From an uncultured Pseudomonadota bacterium (GTDB lineage Bacteria; Pseudomonadota; Alphaproteobacteria; UBA3830): 34,994 bases of DNA. A program made the translations under genes and the position numbers. Where the stretch lies: NCBI GenBank assembly GCA_902761495.1, contig CACWKL010000005.1, forward strand, positions 1 to 34,994. Reading direction: 5' to 3'. Positions 8,565 to 17,096 of the stretch are shown piece by piece. Each line of letters begins with the position of its first letter. Positions within the stretch are counted from its first letter, which is position 1. Under the pieces are notes generated by a model that saw only the letters and a program-made list of their open reading frames with translations, did not search any database and was not told where the DNA came from.

Positions 8565-9716
8565 CTACTCAAAAAATTTCTTCACTACATCAATTATGTA
8601 ATCTTGATCAGATTCTTGCAATGCATAATACAACGGCAGACAAACTATGCGCTCGCCGACGAATTCCGCTTCCGGAAAATCTCCTTTTCTGAAACCGAAT
8701 TCATTTTGATAATAGCTGAACAAATGCAACGGCGTATAGTAAGGAGTCGTGCCGATAGAATTTTCCTTCAGGAATGACATAAAGTCGTCACGCTTTTCGG
8801 CATCGGCCAGGCAGATCGGGAACAGATGTCCAGAATGAGTGAAATCATACGGAGGAATTCCCTGCATCGCAAACTTGTCGCCCATGTCCGCGAAAGCCTC
8901 ACGATATCTGTTCGCCAGGCATCTGCGACGCTCGTTCATCATTTTAACTTCGCTCAACTGATGCAATCCGATCGCCGCCTGAATGTCCGACATATTGCTT
9001 TTGAATCCCGGAAAAACTACGTCGTAATAAGTGCTTCCGTTTTTCGAAAATCTGTCCCAGATCGAGCGATCAATTCCATGAAATCTTTGCAAACCCAAAG
9101 TCTTCACTTCGCTTTCTGAATCTAAAACGACGCATCCGCCTTCACCCGAAGTCATATTTTTGATCGGATGAAAACTGAACACTTGAATATCTCCAAAAGT
9201 TCCGATTCTGCGCCCTTTGTAGGAAGTCCCGACCGCATGTGCGGAATCCTCGATCACTCGCAAATTTCTTCTCTTCGCGATTTCGTAAAGCGGATCTAAA
9301 TCGACCGGCAAACCCGCATAATGTACCGGCATAATTGCCTTAGTTTTTTCGGTGCATGCCTCCTCGATTTTTTTCACATCTATGTTGAAAGTATCCCTTT
9401 CGATGTCAACAAAAACGGGACGCGCGCCCAACATCGCAATCACATTTGCCGTCGCAACAAAGGTCAACGGAGTCGTGATAACTTCATCTCCCGACTTGAT
9501 TCCAATCGCAACCAACGACGCATGAAGTCCGGCAGTTGCCGAAGTAAAACACGCGACGTTTCTATCACCAAAATATTTGCTCAATTCAGTTTCGAATTTT
9601 TGGGTCAACGGCCCCGTTGCCAACCACCCTGATTCCAAAACTTTCACAACTTCATCGATCGTCTCTTTACTAATTGTAGGTCTAGAAAGAGGAAGAAACT
9701 TTTCAACTTTTTGCAA
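8565..9716 (-). CDS. arnB: UDP-4-amino-4-deoxy-L-arabinose aminotransferase ArnB
   Basis: A PLP-dependent DegT/DnrJ/EryC1 aminotransferase converting UDP-4-keto-pentose to UDP-L-Ara4N with glutamate as donor. Length is 383 residues, matching the family. The schiff-base lysine is Lys186 in SFHPIKNMTSGEGG, the ArnB form of the motif; upstream are GWLATGPLT near 30, TSATAGLHASL near 58 and VIEDSAHAVG near 154. The start is TTG at 9716 with GGAG nine bases before it, and the gene overlaps the end of the flippase gene by 14 bases, indicating translational coupling. The neighbours are arnC downstream and arnT upstream, which supports ArnB over other sugar aminotransferases. Confidence 0.92.
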   Translation of the reverse strand: MQKVEKFLPLSRPTISKETIDEVVKVLESGWLATGPLTQKFETELSKYFGDRNVACFTSATAGLHASLVAIGIKSGDEVITTPLTFVATANVIAMLGARPVFVDIERDTFNIDVKKIEEACTEKTKAIMPVHYAGLPVDLDPLYEIAKRRNLRVIEDSAHAVGTSYKGRRIGTFGDIQVFSFHPIKNMTSGEGGCVVLDSESEVKTLGLQRFHGIDRSIWDRFSKNGSTYYDVVFPGFKSNMSDIQAAIGLHQLSEVKMMNERRRCLANRYREAFADMGDKFAMQGIPPYDFTHSGHLFPICLADAEKRDDFMSFLKENSIGTTPYYTPLHLFSYYQNEFGFRKGDFPEAEFVGERIVCLPLYYALQESDQDYIIDVVKKFFE

Positions 9717-10056
9717 CGAAAATCACTCCTATAAAAACCAAAAAAATTCCGAAAATTCTGTAGATATTTACATCTTCTCCGAAAAAAAACCACCCGCCGA
9801 CCGCCGCTAAAACGAAGGACAAACTTCCGAACGGATACAAAAAACTCAGCTCAAATTGATTCAGCAAATAAATCCACAACAAAAATGAAAGGACAAAAAT
9901 TATGCCGCCGATCCAGATATTCACATTGCACAGCATCGCAAAAAATATTCCCCAAAGCGATTGAGAAAAATCCAAGGCTTTCGCGCCGTTTTTCAAAAAC
10001 AATTGGGCTGCGGTATTGATGCAAACTTGGAATAAAATCAAAAAATAATTCATCAT
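9703..10056 (-). CDS. Small EamA/SMR-type protein, probable ArnE/ArnF flippase subunit
   Basis: A four-helix membrane protein of 117 residues in the small multidrug resistance/EamA fold. ArnE and ArnF are short proteins of this type and together are thought to flip undecaprenyl-phosphate-L-Ara4N to the periplasm. Visible features are an N-terminal helix with AAQLFLKNGAKAL, then LLWIYLLNQFELSFLYPF and a final helix pair. Only one such gene is present, so it may act as a homodimer or the partner may lie elsewhere. The ATG overlaps the arnT stop by ATGA. Without context it could only be called an SMR-like transporter. Confidence 0.75.
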   Translation of the reverse strand: MMNYFLILFQVCINTAAQLFLKNGAKALDFSQSLWGIFFAMLCNVNIWIGGIIFVLSFLLWIYLLNQFELSFLYPFGSLSFVLAAVGGWFFFGEDVNIYRIFGIFLVFIGVIFVAKS

Positions 10057-11717
10057 TTATTAGATATCACTATAAAATTTTCATCAAAAATATGCACGTT
10101 ATGAACCTGCGTTTTTTCCGCAAAAACTTTTCGATAATCCTCACGCGATAATACCAAAAAAATCCGCTGTTTTGTAGTGTCCCACAATTCCCAAAATTTT
10201 TCTTTGGAAATCACCTTGCTTTTTTTTGGTTCGGCATTCGCTCCAAATTCTAAATCTCTGATGGAATCGACCACACCGGTTGTATCATTCAAATAAACGG
10301 GAAAATCTTGAAAATAATGGTAATAGAGAAATACCAAATCATCTTTCGTTTTATTCGCTCGAACATATTTCGCAACTTTTTTCGTAGAAGGCTTCTTCTC
10401 TTCTTGATAATAAGCTGCGAGCTTGTTAAGCGTCCATAACATGTTTCCCGATAAAAATATGCAAATCACCACGGCCATTTTTTTCGGAATTTTCGAAAAA
10501 ATCGCAAACAGAAGAACTATCCCGATCGCAACTAAACTTACGATAACCACGTTCAACAAAATCCGCGCGTCGGCATTTTGCAACACGTCGCTTACTTCGT
10601 CTCGTGAAACATAATAGGCGACCCCCGCCGCAAAAAATAAAACGATATTTATAACCGCCCCTGCTCGAAACTCCGTCTTATTGCATTCATTGATAAACAC
10701 TGATGTCAACAAAGCGAGCGGAGGAACAATCGGCAAAATATACGGAATCAGTTTCGAATGAGAAAAAGAAAAAAATCCGAAAATACCAAAAATCCAACAC
10801 GCAAAAAATATATTTTCGGAATTTTTCTCAAAAGATCTTTTCACTAAATTTTTCAAGGACGCGATCGAAAATCCTGTCCACGGAATCATTCCGGCAAAAA
10901 TTATCGGAATGAAAAACCAGGCCGGCTGATATCGATAATGCATCTTCGTCGTGTATCGCAAAAAATGTTCTACGATAAAATAGTGATACAAAAAATCATG
11001 ATTTCTCTGCGCCGCCAAAACATGCCACGGCAAAAATATCGCCCAAAAAACCAAGATCCCCTGAACATACAAAATCTCTTTCAATTTTCTCCAATTATCC
11101 GTAAATAACATCCACAAAAAAACGACAAATCCGGGAATAATTGCTCCGATCAATCCTTTGGTCAGACACGCCAAAGCCGCCAAAGCATACATTGCAACTA
11201 TTAGATATTTTTTCGGAATTTTCGATCGATTTTCTTTAACAAAAGCCAGAAAAAATGCCCACAAACTTCCGCACAGCAAAACGGAGAGAACCAAATCCAA
11301 AATTATCAAATGGCTTAGACCGTAATACAAAACGCTCGTCGCGAGAATTCCCGCCGCCATAACTCCGACGTTGCGTGAATAACATTTTGCTCCGACATAA
11401 AAAACTGAAAGACATCCGAGAATCGCAAACAAAACACCCCAAAATCGCATAGAAGTTTCATTGATTCCGGCGACCTTAATTGACGCCGCTTGCATCCAAT
11501 AAAACAGAGGAGGTTTTTCGAAATATTTCATTCCATCCAGACGCGGCGTAACATAATCTCCCGTCACGATCATTTCGCGCGGAATTTCCACATAGCGACC
11601 TTCATCCGGCGATGCAAAAGGACGATTTCCCATTTCAAAAGAAAAAAATATCCCCAGAATTATGATTAAGAAAGACAGACCTTTTAAGCCTCTTGGCCAA
11701 ACTTCGTTTTGCGTCAT
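10053..11717 (-). CDS. arnT: ArnT-like lipid A 4-amino-4-deoxy-L-arabinose transferase
   Basis: A GT83/PMT-family integral inner-membrane enzyme that transfers L-Ara4N from the undecaprenyl carrier to lipid A phosphates on the periplasmic face, lowering surface negative charge and giving resistance to cationic peptides. Length is 554 residues (ArnT is about 550) with a dozen hydrophobic segments and a C-terminal soluble domain. The catalytic-loop signature PFASPDEGRYVEIPREM is at about 33-49, followed by LDGMKYFEKPPLFYW, both typical of ArnT. It is the first gene of the operon, 67 bases downstream of tRNA-Gly. The glycan specificity is inferred from the neighbouring arnB, arnC and ArnA-type genes. 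Confidence 0.88.
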   Translation of the reverse strand: MTQNEVWPRGLKGLSFLIIILGIFFSFEMGNRPFASPDEGRYVEIPREMIVTGDYVTPRLDGMKYFEKPPLFYWMQAASIKVAGINETSMRFWGVLFAILGCLSVFYVGAKCYSRNVGVMAAGILATSVLYYGLSHLIILDLVLSVLLCGSLWAFFLAFVKENRSKIPKKYLIVAMYALAALACLTKGLIGAIIPGFVVFLWMLFTDNWRKLKEILYVQGILVFWAIFLPWHVLAAQRNHDFLYHYFIVEHFLRYTTKMHYRYQPAWFFIPIIFAGMIPWTGFSIASLKNLVKRSFEKNSENIFFACWIFGIFGFFSFSHSKLIPYILPIVPPLALLTSVFINECNKTEFRAGAVINIVLFFAAGVAYYVSRDEVSDVLQNADARILLNVVIVSLVAIGIVLLFAIFSKIPKKMAVVICIFLSGNMLWTLNKLAAYYQEEKKPSTKKVAKYVRANKTKDDLVFLYYHYFQDFPVYLNDTTGVVDSIRDLEFGANAEPKKSKVISKEKFWELWDTTKQRIFLVLSREDYRKVFAEKTQVHNVHIFDENFIVISNK

Positions 11718-11783
11718 AGAATTACATCCAAAAAATCACAAGTTCATTTCGCTCCATTATCTGCAAAACTTCGACAGCACTCC

Positions 11784-11857
11784 TGGAGCGGGTGAAGGGA
11801 ATCGAACCCTCGTCACAAGCTTGGGAAGCTTATGCTCTACCATTGAGCTACACCCGC
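11784..11857 (-). tRNA. tRNA-Gly(CCC)
   Basis: A 74-nt cloverleaf on the minus strand. The acceptor GCGGGTG pairs with CACCCGC and CCA is encoded at 11784-11786. The anticodon loop TTCCCAA gives CCC. The D arm GCTCAATGGTAGAGC and T loop TTCGATT are standard. It lies just upstream of arnT and divergent from the phosphatase-like gene. Confidence 0.93.
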
Positions 11858-12036
11858 AACGGTTGGGAGTTTATTATAACAAAAATTTCTTTTCAAGTAA
11901 TTTGTTTTTTCGTCTGTCATTTAAAAATATAAAAAAATTTTAATAATATGGTTAATATTTTATTAAAATTTATCATTTATTATTGTAAAATATGGGTTTT
12001 TATATTAATAAGTAAAGGTAAGCGTGGAGAAAAATA

Positions 12037-13557
12037 ATGAAAAAATTGTTAGTAATATCACTTGTATTTGGTTTTCAAAACATCCAAGGAACGAAACCGT
12101 TTGAGGCAAACAAACTATTATCGGATCAAATAAAGGCCTCCACCTCAACTTGCGTCATTAAACCTTCCGAACAAGGAGATTTTTCGAATTTAAACGATGC
12201 GACAAAAAAGCCTTCTATTCATGAAGCTTTTTCATTTTACACCGATATAAATACGGTACTAAAGCCCGATCCCATATCAAATTTATCCTCGAAGAAGAAG
12301 TCGTCGAAATCGACAGATAGATATTTCAGCTTCAACAAAAACCTTGAATCGCTTTCCCCCATATCGGATGAAAAGCTGCAAATCCCCGCAAATTCAGACC
12401 ACGGAAACTACGATAAAGCCAGCTCGTCTTCGACGAAAAACACTGCCTTTAATTTTTCTAAAGAAACGTTAGAATTTTACGACAATACTCCTCAATCTGC
12501 CTTCCATGATATTGAAATAAACAAGACAAGATGGACAGAAAAACCGAAGGATTTCTGTGTAACAATTTTATTGGGCAGACACGTAGCAGATAGAGCCAAC
12601 ATGAACAAAACAGCACATACAAGTTTCGAAAACAGCGAAATAACCCTTGAAACGGTTGGTGCCGACAAAGCACACTTTTTAATGAACTTAGGAAGCATTC
12701 TTAAATTTGACGCTATTGCTGCAGGAACAGCAGCCCGGCATAAAACAACAGCTCGCTTGGTTTCATCATCTTCTCCTAAAACCCAAGAATATGAACTAAA
12801 CAGCAAATTCAATGAACAAAAACTTGGGTTTCTCGGAGGAAACAAAGAGGATTACATTTTGGGACATCCTGAATTTATTCACATGTTCAACGATCGGAAC
12901 TATAAAATGAAAAAAGATGGAATGGAGGAAGACCAAAATAGTGAATCAGGAAGCGAGGTAATTTCGAGATTTATCGATGGAATAGACGAACTTATTGATT
13001 CGGTTTACGGATCCCGACAATTATATATTGCAACTCACGCCCGAGATTTTCCTTCCTTAAAATCAAGGCAGGATTTTGTTTCAAAAAATATGTTGCTGTA
13101 TATTTGCACCAGCAGATGTACCTTAAATTGGATGATCAAGCACTGCACCGGGAATATGCAATTACCTCTGCAAATGAAAATTCCAAACTGCAATTTGTTT
13201 TGCGTAAATTACTTTCCTAACACCGGGAAGTTCGACGTTTTATTGGACAAAAACGACATGCCCTTATGCATTTCCCCGATGCATTTTTCTGAGTTTGCGT
13301 TGAACAACCCGGTATTCAGTCCTTTCACACAAATGTTCAGGCAAAAAGTTTCCCAAATCATCCAAAAACAGGATAAAAAATTAGATAAGAAACTCCTAGG
13401 TCAATTTAGCATCTCGAAATTTTTCCGTATCGTACGTTCGAAAGCAACGCCCCGAAAAATTTTCCACTATCCCTATATTTTGAAAAAAGCACAACAAGAA
13501 GAAAAAAATATAAAAAAGACCAATGACTCAATAAGTTTGAGGCATTATTCTAAATAG
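12037..13557 (+). CDS. Secreted histidine-phosphatase-superfamily-like protein
   Basis: A 506-residue protein with a Sec signal peptide (residues 1-18, likely cut after NIQG), a Ser/Lys-rich low-complexity stretch to about 165, then a domain with the layout of branch-1 histidine phosphatases (phosphoglycerate mutase fold). ILLGRHVADRANMN gives Arg181-His182 with the Asn of the RHGETxxN box retained, though its Gly is Val. ITLETVGADKA replaces LTxxGxxQA. FDAIAAGTAARHKTTAR supplies Arg234, SESGSE supplies Glu303, and LYIATHARD supplies the second His334. The C-terminal 120 residues are basic and unmatched. ATG follows GTGGAG at 8 bases, with a very AT-rich leader. The substrate is unknown. The assignment is by eye and remote. 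The 3' end overlaps the convergent TPR gene by 8 bases. Confidence 0.7.
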   Translation: MKKLLVISLVFGFQNIQGTKPFEANKLLSDQIKASTSTCVIKPSEQGDFSNLNDATKKPSIHEAFSFYTDINTVLKPDPISNLSSKKKSSKSTDRYFSFNKNLESLSPISDEKLQIPANSDHGNYDKASSSSTKNTAFNFSKETLEFYDNTPQSAFHDIEINKTRWTEKPKDFCVTILLGRHVADRANMNKTAHTSFENSEITLETVGADKAHFLMNLGSILKFDAIAAGTAARHKTTARLVSSSSPKTQEYELNSKFNEQKLGFLGGNKEDYILGHPEFIHMFNDRNYKMKKDGMEEDQNSESGSEVISRFIDGIDELIDSVYGSRQLYIATHARDFPSLKSRQDFVSKNMLLYICTSRCTLNWMIKHCTGNMQLPLQMKIPNCNLFCVNYFPNTGKFDVLLDKNDMPLCISPMHFSEFALNNPVFSPFTQMFRQKVSQIIQKQDKKLDKKLLGQFSISKFFRIVRSKATPRKIFHYPYILKKAQQEEKNIKKTNDSISLRHYSK

Positions 13558-14653
13558 AGATACGGTAAATATTTTCGCGCAGTAGCTTTAGCAAGTCACG
13601 TTCATCCGAACTGATATTTTTGGCAAGGCATTCATTCCAGCCGTTCGGAAATAGATGCCAAACTCGCTTTGCTCTCGCATACTCTCCGCATTTCCAGAGA
13701 GCATATCCGTAAATACTTCGAATTATTGTTTCCTCGCAAGGATTTTTAAATTCCTGCAACGTCTGACCGTCGTCGTCGTCGAAAAATACATCCAGCAAAT
13801 TCAGAATTTTTTCATAATCGTCCGATTGCAACATCAGCTGAGCATATGTCATTCGGCAGGCAATTTGGTCTTCTTCGCTCAGATCATAAAACAACTTCGT
13901 CTCGTTCATATTTTCATCGAAAAATTCGGAAAATACTTTCTGAACGAAGTTATTTTTCTCGGAACCGAACCCCTTTTCTTTGCAAATCAAGGAGCTTACA
14001 TAATACCACCTTATTGTTGCTCTTCGACGAACATCCAATTTTTCATTTAGCTGGGATTTTTTGAAAAATATCCCCAAAACTGCCATGGCTTTTTCGTATA
14101 CACCGCTCTGATAAAAAACCTCTCCTGCCATCGCTCGAATCAACGGAATATCTCCAAATCTTCGCAAAATTTCCGAAGGATTTCCACTATCATCGTAACA
14201 CAAATTGAAAATTCGCAAAAGCTCCTGGGACTTTCTTAATTCCGCCAAGTCTGTCAAATAAAACAGCAATATTTTGCGTTGAAATTTATGTGATTGAACA
14301 AATTCCCTCATGGATTCGGCATTTTTGAAGATAGGACGCCAAACTCTTTCCGACTTTTTGAAATTCCCCTTTCGAAAGATAAGATACCCGTACAAAGATC
14401 GCACTTTCAGCTGCCGACTCCGATCCATTTTGCGGAACAAACTAAGCTCATTTCCGAATCTATCGAAAAGCGATGAAAGAATCATCTCAGCATTTCCCCA
14501 ATCACCCGTGGCAAACGCTTCGAACCCTAAATTAACAACTTCCTCAAACCGCACCTTAAAGCGACACCCCGCCTTGTTACGCCAATTCCACAATAGAAAA
14601 GCCGATCCCACCATCAAAACGAGGACGCTACATACCATCAACCTTCGTTTCAT
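13550..14653 (-). CDS. TPR-like membrane-anchored protein of unknown function
   Basis: A 367-residue protein with one N-terminal membrane helix (about 4-24) and no clear lipobox, followed by an all-helical region with repeated tetratricopeptide-like helix pairs: VVNLGFEAFATGDWGNAEMI (about 40-60), YGYLIFRKGNFKKSERVW (about 90-107), AGEVFYQSGVYEKAMAVL (about 172-190) and, near the C-terminus, YGYALWKCGEYARAKRVW. TPR arrays mediate protein contacts, so a scaffold role on the periplasmic face of the inner membrane is possible, but no function is recognised. ATG at 14653 is preferred to the adjacent GTG at 14656. It converges on, and overlaps by 8 bases, the phosphatase-like gene. Confidence 0.75.
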   Translation of the reverse strand: MKRRLMVCSVLVLMVGSAFLLWNWRNKAGCRFKVRFEEVVNLGFEAFATGDWGNAEMILSSLFDRFGNELSLFRKMDRSRQLKVRSLYGYLIFRKGNFKKSERVWRPIFKNAESMREFVQSHKFQRKILLFYLTDLAELRKSQELLRIFNLCYDDSGNPSEILRRFGDIPLIRAMAGEVFYQSGVYEKAMAVLGIFFKKSQLNEKLDVRRRATIRWYYVSSLICKEKGFGSEKNNFVQKVFSEFFDENMNETKLFYDLSEEDQIACRMTYAQLMLQSDDYEKILNLLDVFFDDDDGQTLQEFKNPCEETIIRSIYGYALWKCGEYARAKRVWHLFPNGWNECLAKNISSDERDLLKLLRENIYRISI

Positions 14654-14687
14654 CACTCGCTGTACTACATTAACTGGAGGAAATTTT

Positions 14688-14798
14688 ATGCAAATTAATC
14701 AGAGAAATCAAGAACTAACCAAATTGCTATACAAGAATCCGCGATATTTGCGGAAAAGCAATTTACCCTCGCATTTGGTATTGTTTTGCGCCCAATAA
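14688..14798 (+). CDS. Possible 36-residue small protein with strong ribosome binding site
   Basis: An ATG at 14688 lies 6-7 bases after GGAGGA, among the strongest Shine-Dalgarno sites in the window, and opens a 36-codon frame (MQINQRNQELTKLLYKN... ending in FCAQ). It is basic and has no signal peptide. It is divergent from the TPR gene, whose start is only 34 bases away. A small hairpin (TCCGC/GCGGA, 14738-14754) lies inside it. It may be a genuine small protein, a leader peptide or a gene remnant. Confidence 0.4.
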   Translation: MQINQRNQELTKLLYKNPRYLRKSNLPSHLVLFCAQ

Positions 14799-14897
14799 TT
14801 CTCTTTTAAAACGTCTTGATTATATAGAAACGCTGACTAACTCATAAGCTGTTACAATCAATCTGATAAACAATTTCTCTTCGCCAAACCTTTGCCT

Positions 14898-16742
14898 TCA
14901 CTCATCCAATTTCATCTGGTAAGGAATTTCCACTATGATGCGTGTTTGTTCGCTTTCCTGCTTGCGGTACAGCATTCCGTTTTTGAAAATTCTCGCGGTT
15001 TGGTTATGGAGAATGTTCTGCCAGAGCTCGCCCGGAACAAAACTTGACATCACGACAATCGCTTTTCCCTTTTCCGGATCCCGTTCATCCTGCTCAAATA
15101 GAAAATCCAAAAACGGATTCACGACTGACCTATACGGCGAGCCCAAGATCACAAGAGGCACCGAAAAATTCATGGATCGCCAAACAAGCTTAAGCCGCTC
15201 GGTTTCAGCAAAATCCACATTTACAACCACAGCCGTCACATCCTCAGACAAAGATTGCGCAAACTTTAACGCCTTCAAAGTTCCGCGGTGCAATCTCGAT
15301 ACCGGAACAACAACCTTCGGATGAAAATTTTCCATTTGAGTCAGCTGCTCGCACAAACCTCCGCTCTTCAAATCGAGTTCTTTGTTGGTCTCAGTGTATT
15401 TTCTGTTGATTTTTCGAAAGGAGAAAAATAAGCTCGGAATCAAAATCAAAACCATCCACGCGCCGTCTAAAAATTTGCTCTCGATAATAATCAGTAATGT
15501 AATGAAAGTCGCAACCGATCCGAAAGCGCTGATCGCCGCTTTTATTTTCCAGTGGGGTCCTTTCTCTTTGCACAAAAATCTGAACATCCCCGCCTGAGAC
15601 AATGTAAACGAGGTAAACACTCCCAAAGCATACAGAGGTAGCAACAATTGAGTCTGGCCTTTGAAAAATACGATCAAAAGAAAGGCGACAATTGCGAGAG
15701 CGATAATTCCGTTGGAATATGCGAGTCGATCCCCAAGATGAGCAAATCTCGTCGGAATATATTTTTCTTTCGCCAATACTCCCGCCAACCGAGGAAATCC
15801 CGCAAACGAGGTATTTACTGCCATGAACAAAATTCCAGCCGTCAGAAACTGCACAACGTAGTAAAAAATATTGTCCCCGAACACAGTTTTAGCAATCTGT
15901 GACAGCACTGTCTCCGAATAGTTCGGCACTATGTAAAATTTGTGAGCGAGATAAGTAATTCCGACAAACATAGACGACAAAATCAGCCCCATACAAACTA
16001 AGGTAATTCGCGCATTTTTGTATTGAGGTTTTTTGAAGGATGCCACTCCGCCGGCAATGGATTCAATTCCGGTAAGAGCCGCACATCCGGACGCGAAAGC
16101 CCGCAGCACCAAAAGAATCGTTACGCTTTGAGCCATTGACTGCTGCCCATCGGAAATCACAAATTTCGGAGTTCCTTCCGGCATAAAAAACCCGATAATT
16201 ATCATCAAAAATATTGTGCCGATGAAACCGTAGGTCGGCAGCGACAACACTCCGGCTGCCGAACGCGTTCCCCGCAAATTTGCTATCGCAACGAAAACCA
16301 AAACCGTTATGCAAATTCCTACAACGTGATTTGATAAGCTCGGAAACGCTGATACTATGGCAGAAGTTCCCGCCGACAAACTCACGGCAACCGTCAAAAT
16401 ATAATCGACCGACAATGAAGCCGCGGTAATTAATCCGCAAAATTCTCCGAGATTATTTTTCGCGACAGCAAAAGCCCCTCCCCCGTTTGGATAGGCGCGC
16501 AAAGTCTGCCAATACGAGCATATAATGATAAAAAGCAGTCCCGAAACCGTAAAGGCAATCAGAATCGGAAAAGACATCGACAGCACAATACCCAACGATA
16601 GGAAAACCGCTTCTGTCGCATAGGCCACCGATGAAAGGATGTCCGAAGAAAAAACTGCGAGAGCCTTCACTTTGTTCAGCCTTTCAAGGACCAAATTTTC
16701 TGTTTTCAATGGATTTCCGAATATAAAACTACTTATCTTCAT
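14898..16742 (-). CDS. kimA: KimA-type potassium:proton symporter (APC superfamily)
   Basis: A 614-residue inner-membrane transporter with about 12 helices and a C-terminal cytosolic domain of about 150 residues, the same layout and size as Bacillus KimA (607), a high-affinity K+ importer. Visible signatures are ALAVFSSDILSSVAYATE (Asp34), YPNGGGAFAVAKNNLGE, LSVDYILTVAVSLSAGTSAI (Asp113) and ALTGIESIAGG (Thr224, Glu227). These correspond to the residues I recall as K+/proton-coupling sites in KimA (Asp36, Asp117, Thr230, Glu233). General amino-acid permease is the fallback call. The start overlaps the end of the small upstream gene by 14 bases, placing it third in an rplI-orf-kimA operon. Bacillus KimA is inhibited by c-di-AMP; whether this one is cannot be told. 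Confidence 0.85.
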   Translation of the reverse strand: MKISSFIFGNPLKTENLVLERLNKVKALAVFSSDILSSVAYATEAVFLSLGIVLSMSFPILIAFTVSGLLFIIICSYWQTLRAYPNGGGAFAVAKNNLGEFCGLITAASLSVDYILTVAVSLSAGTSAIVSAFPSLSNHVVGICITVLVFVAIANLRGTRSAAGVLSLPTYGFIGTIFLMIIIGFFMPEGTPKFVISDGQQSMAQSVTILLVLRAFASGCAALTGIESIAGGVASFKKPQYKNARITLVCMGLILSSMFVGITYLAHKFYIVPNYSETVLSQIAKTVFGDNIFYYVVQFLTAGILFMAVNTSFAGFPRLAGVLAKEKYIPTRFAHLGDRLAYSNGIIALAIVAFLLIVFFKGQTQLLLPLYALGVFTSFTLSQAGMFRFLCKEKGPHWKIKAAISAFGSVATFITLLIIIESKFLDGAWMVLILIPSLFFSFRKINRKYTETNKELDLKSGGLCEQLTQMENFHPKVVVPVSRLHRGTLKALKFAQSLSEDVTAVVVNVDFAETERLKLVWRSMNFSVPLVILGSPYRSVVNPFLDFLFEQDERDPEKGKAIVVMSSFVPGELWQNILHNQTARIFKNGMLYRKQESEQTRIIVEIPYQMKLDE

Positions 16743-17094
16743 AAGTCTTGTTCAAAACTTTTTTCAGCTCGTTCAACTCCGTCTGAAGATCCATACGCTT
16801 TTGAAATTCCAAATTATTTGATTGTATCAACTCGAGAACTCGACTGCGCAACTCTTTGATCTCCCTCAGCATAACACCCATGTATTCGCGTGCTGCGACA
16901 ATAAAATGAGCATCGTTTCTGTTCTGATCTCCAGAATGATAATCGAACAAAGCGATAGGGTTCCCGTCCAAATTCGGAGAAACCCACACGGTATCGACTC
17001 CCTCTTTTTCAATAACACTCCAGGGAGCTTTGGTCGCTTCATCCAACCTTTTCTCCAAAATATTTATGTCCTCGGGAGTCAATACCTGCTTCAT
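16729..17094 (-). CDS. Small phage-type hypothetical protein
   Basis: A soluble 121-residue protein. The middle reads EATKAPWSVIEKEG, then LFDYHSGDQNRNDAHFIVAAREYMGVMLREIKELRSR, and the last 45 residues look like a coiled coil. The combination 'APW ... NDAxFIAAAR ... LLxEIxxLR' is common in small phage and prophage proteins of the Ead/Ea22 type, whose function is unknown. It is squeezed between rplI (start two bases after the rplI stop) and kimA (14-base overlap), so it is almost certainly expressed with them. No Shine-Dalgarno of note is seen, consistent with coupling to rplI. Confidence 0.75.
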   Translation of the reverse strand: MKQVLTPEDINILEKRLDEATKAPWSVIEKEGVDTVWVSPNLDGNPIALFDYHSGDQNRNDAHFIVAAREYMGVMLREIKELRSRVLELIQSNNLEFQKRMDLQTELNELKKVLNKTYEDK

Positions 17095-17096
17095 GG

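Noticed and set aside
14738-14754. TCCGC/GCGGA hairpin similar to the terminator at 1698-1716
   Set aside because: No T-run follows on either strand and it lies inside a possible small gene; it may be chance.
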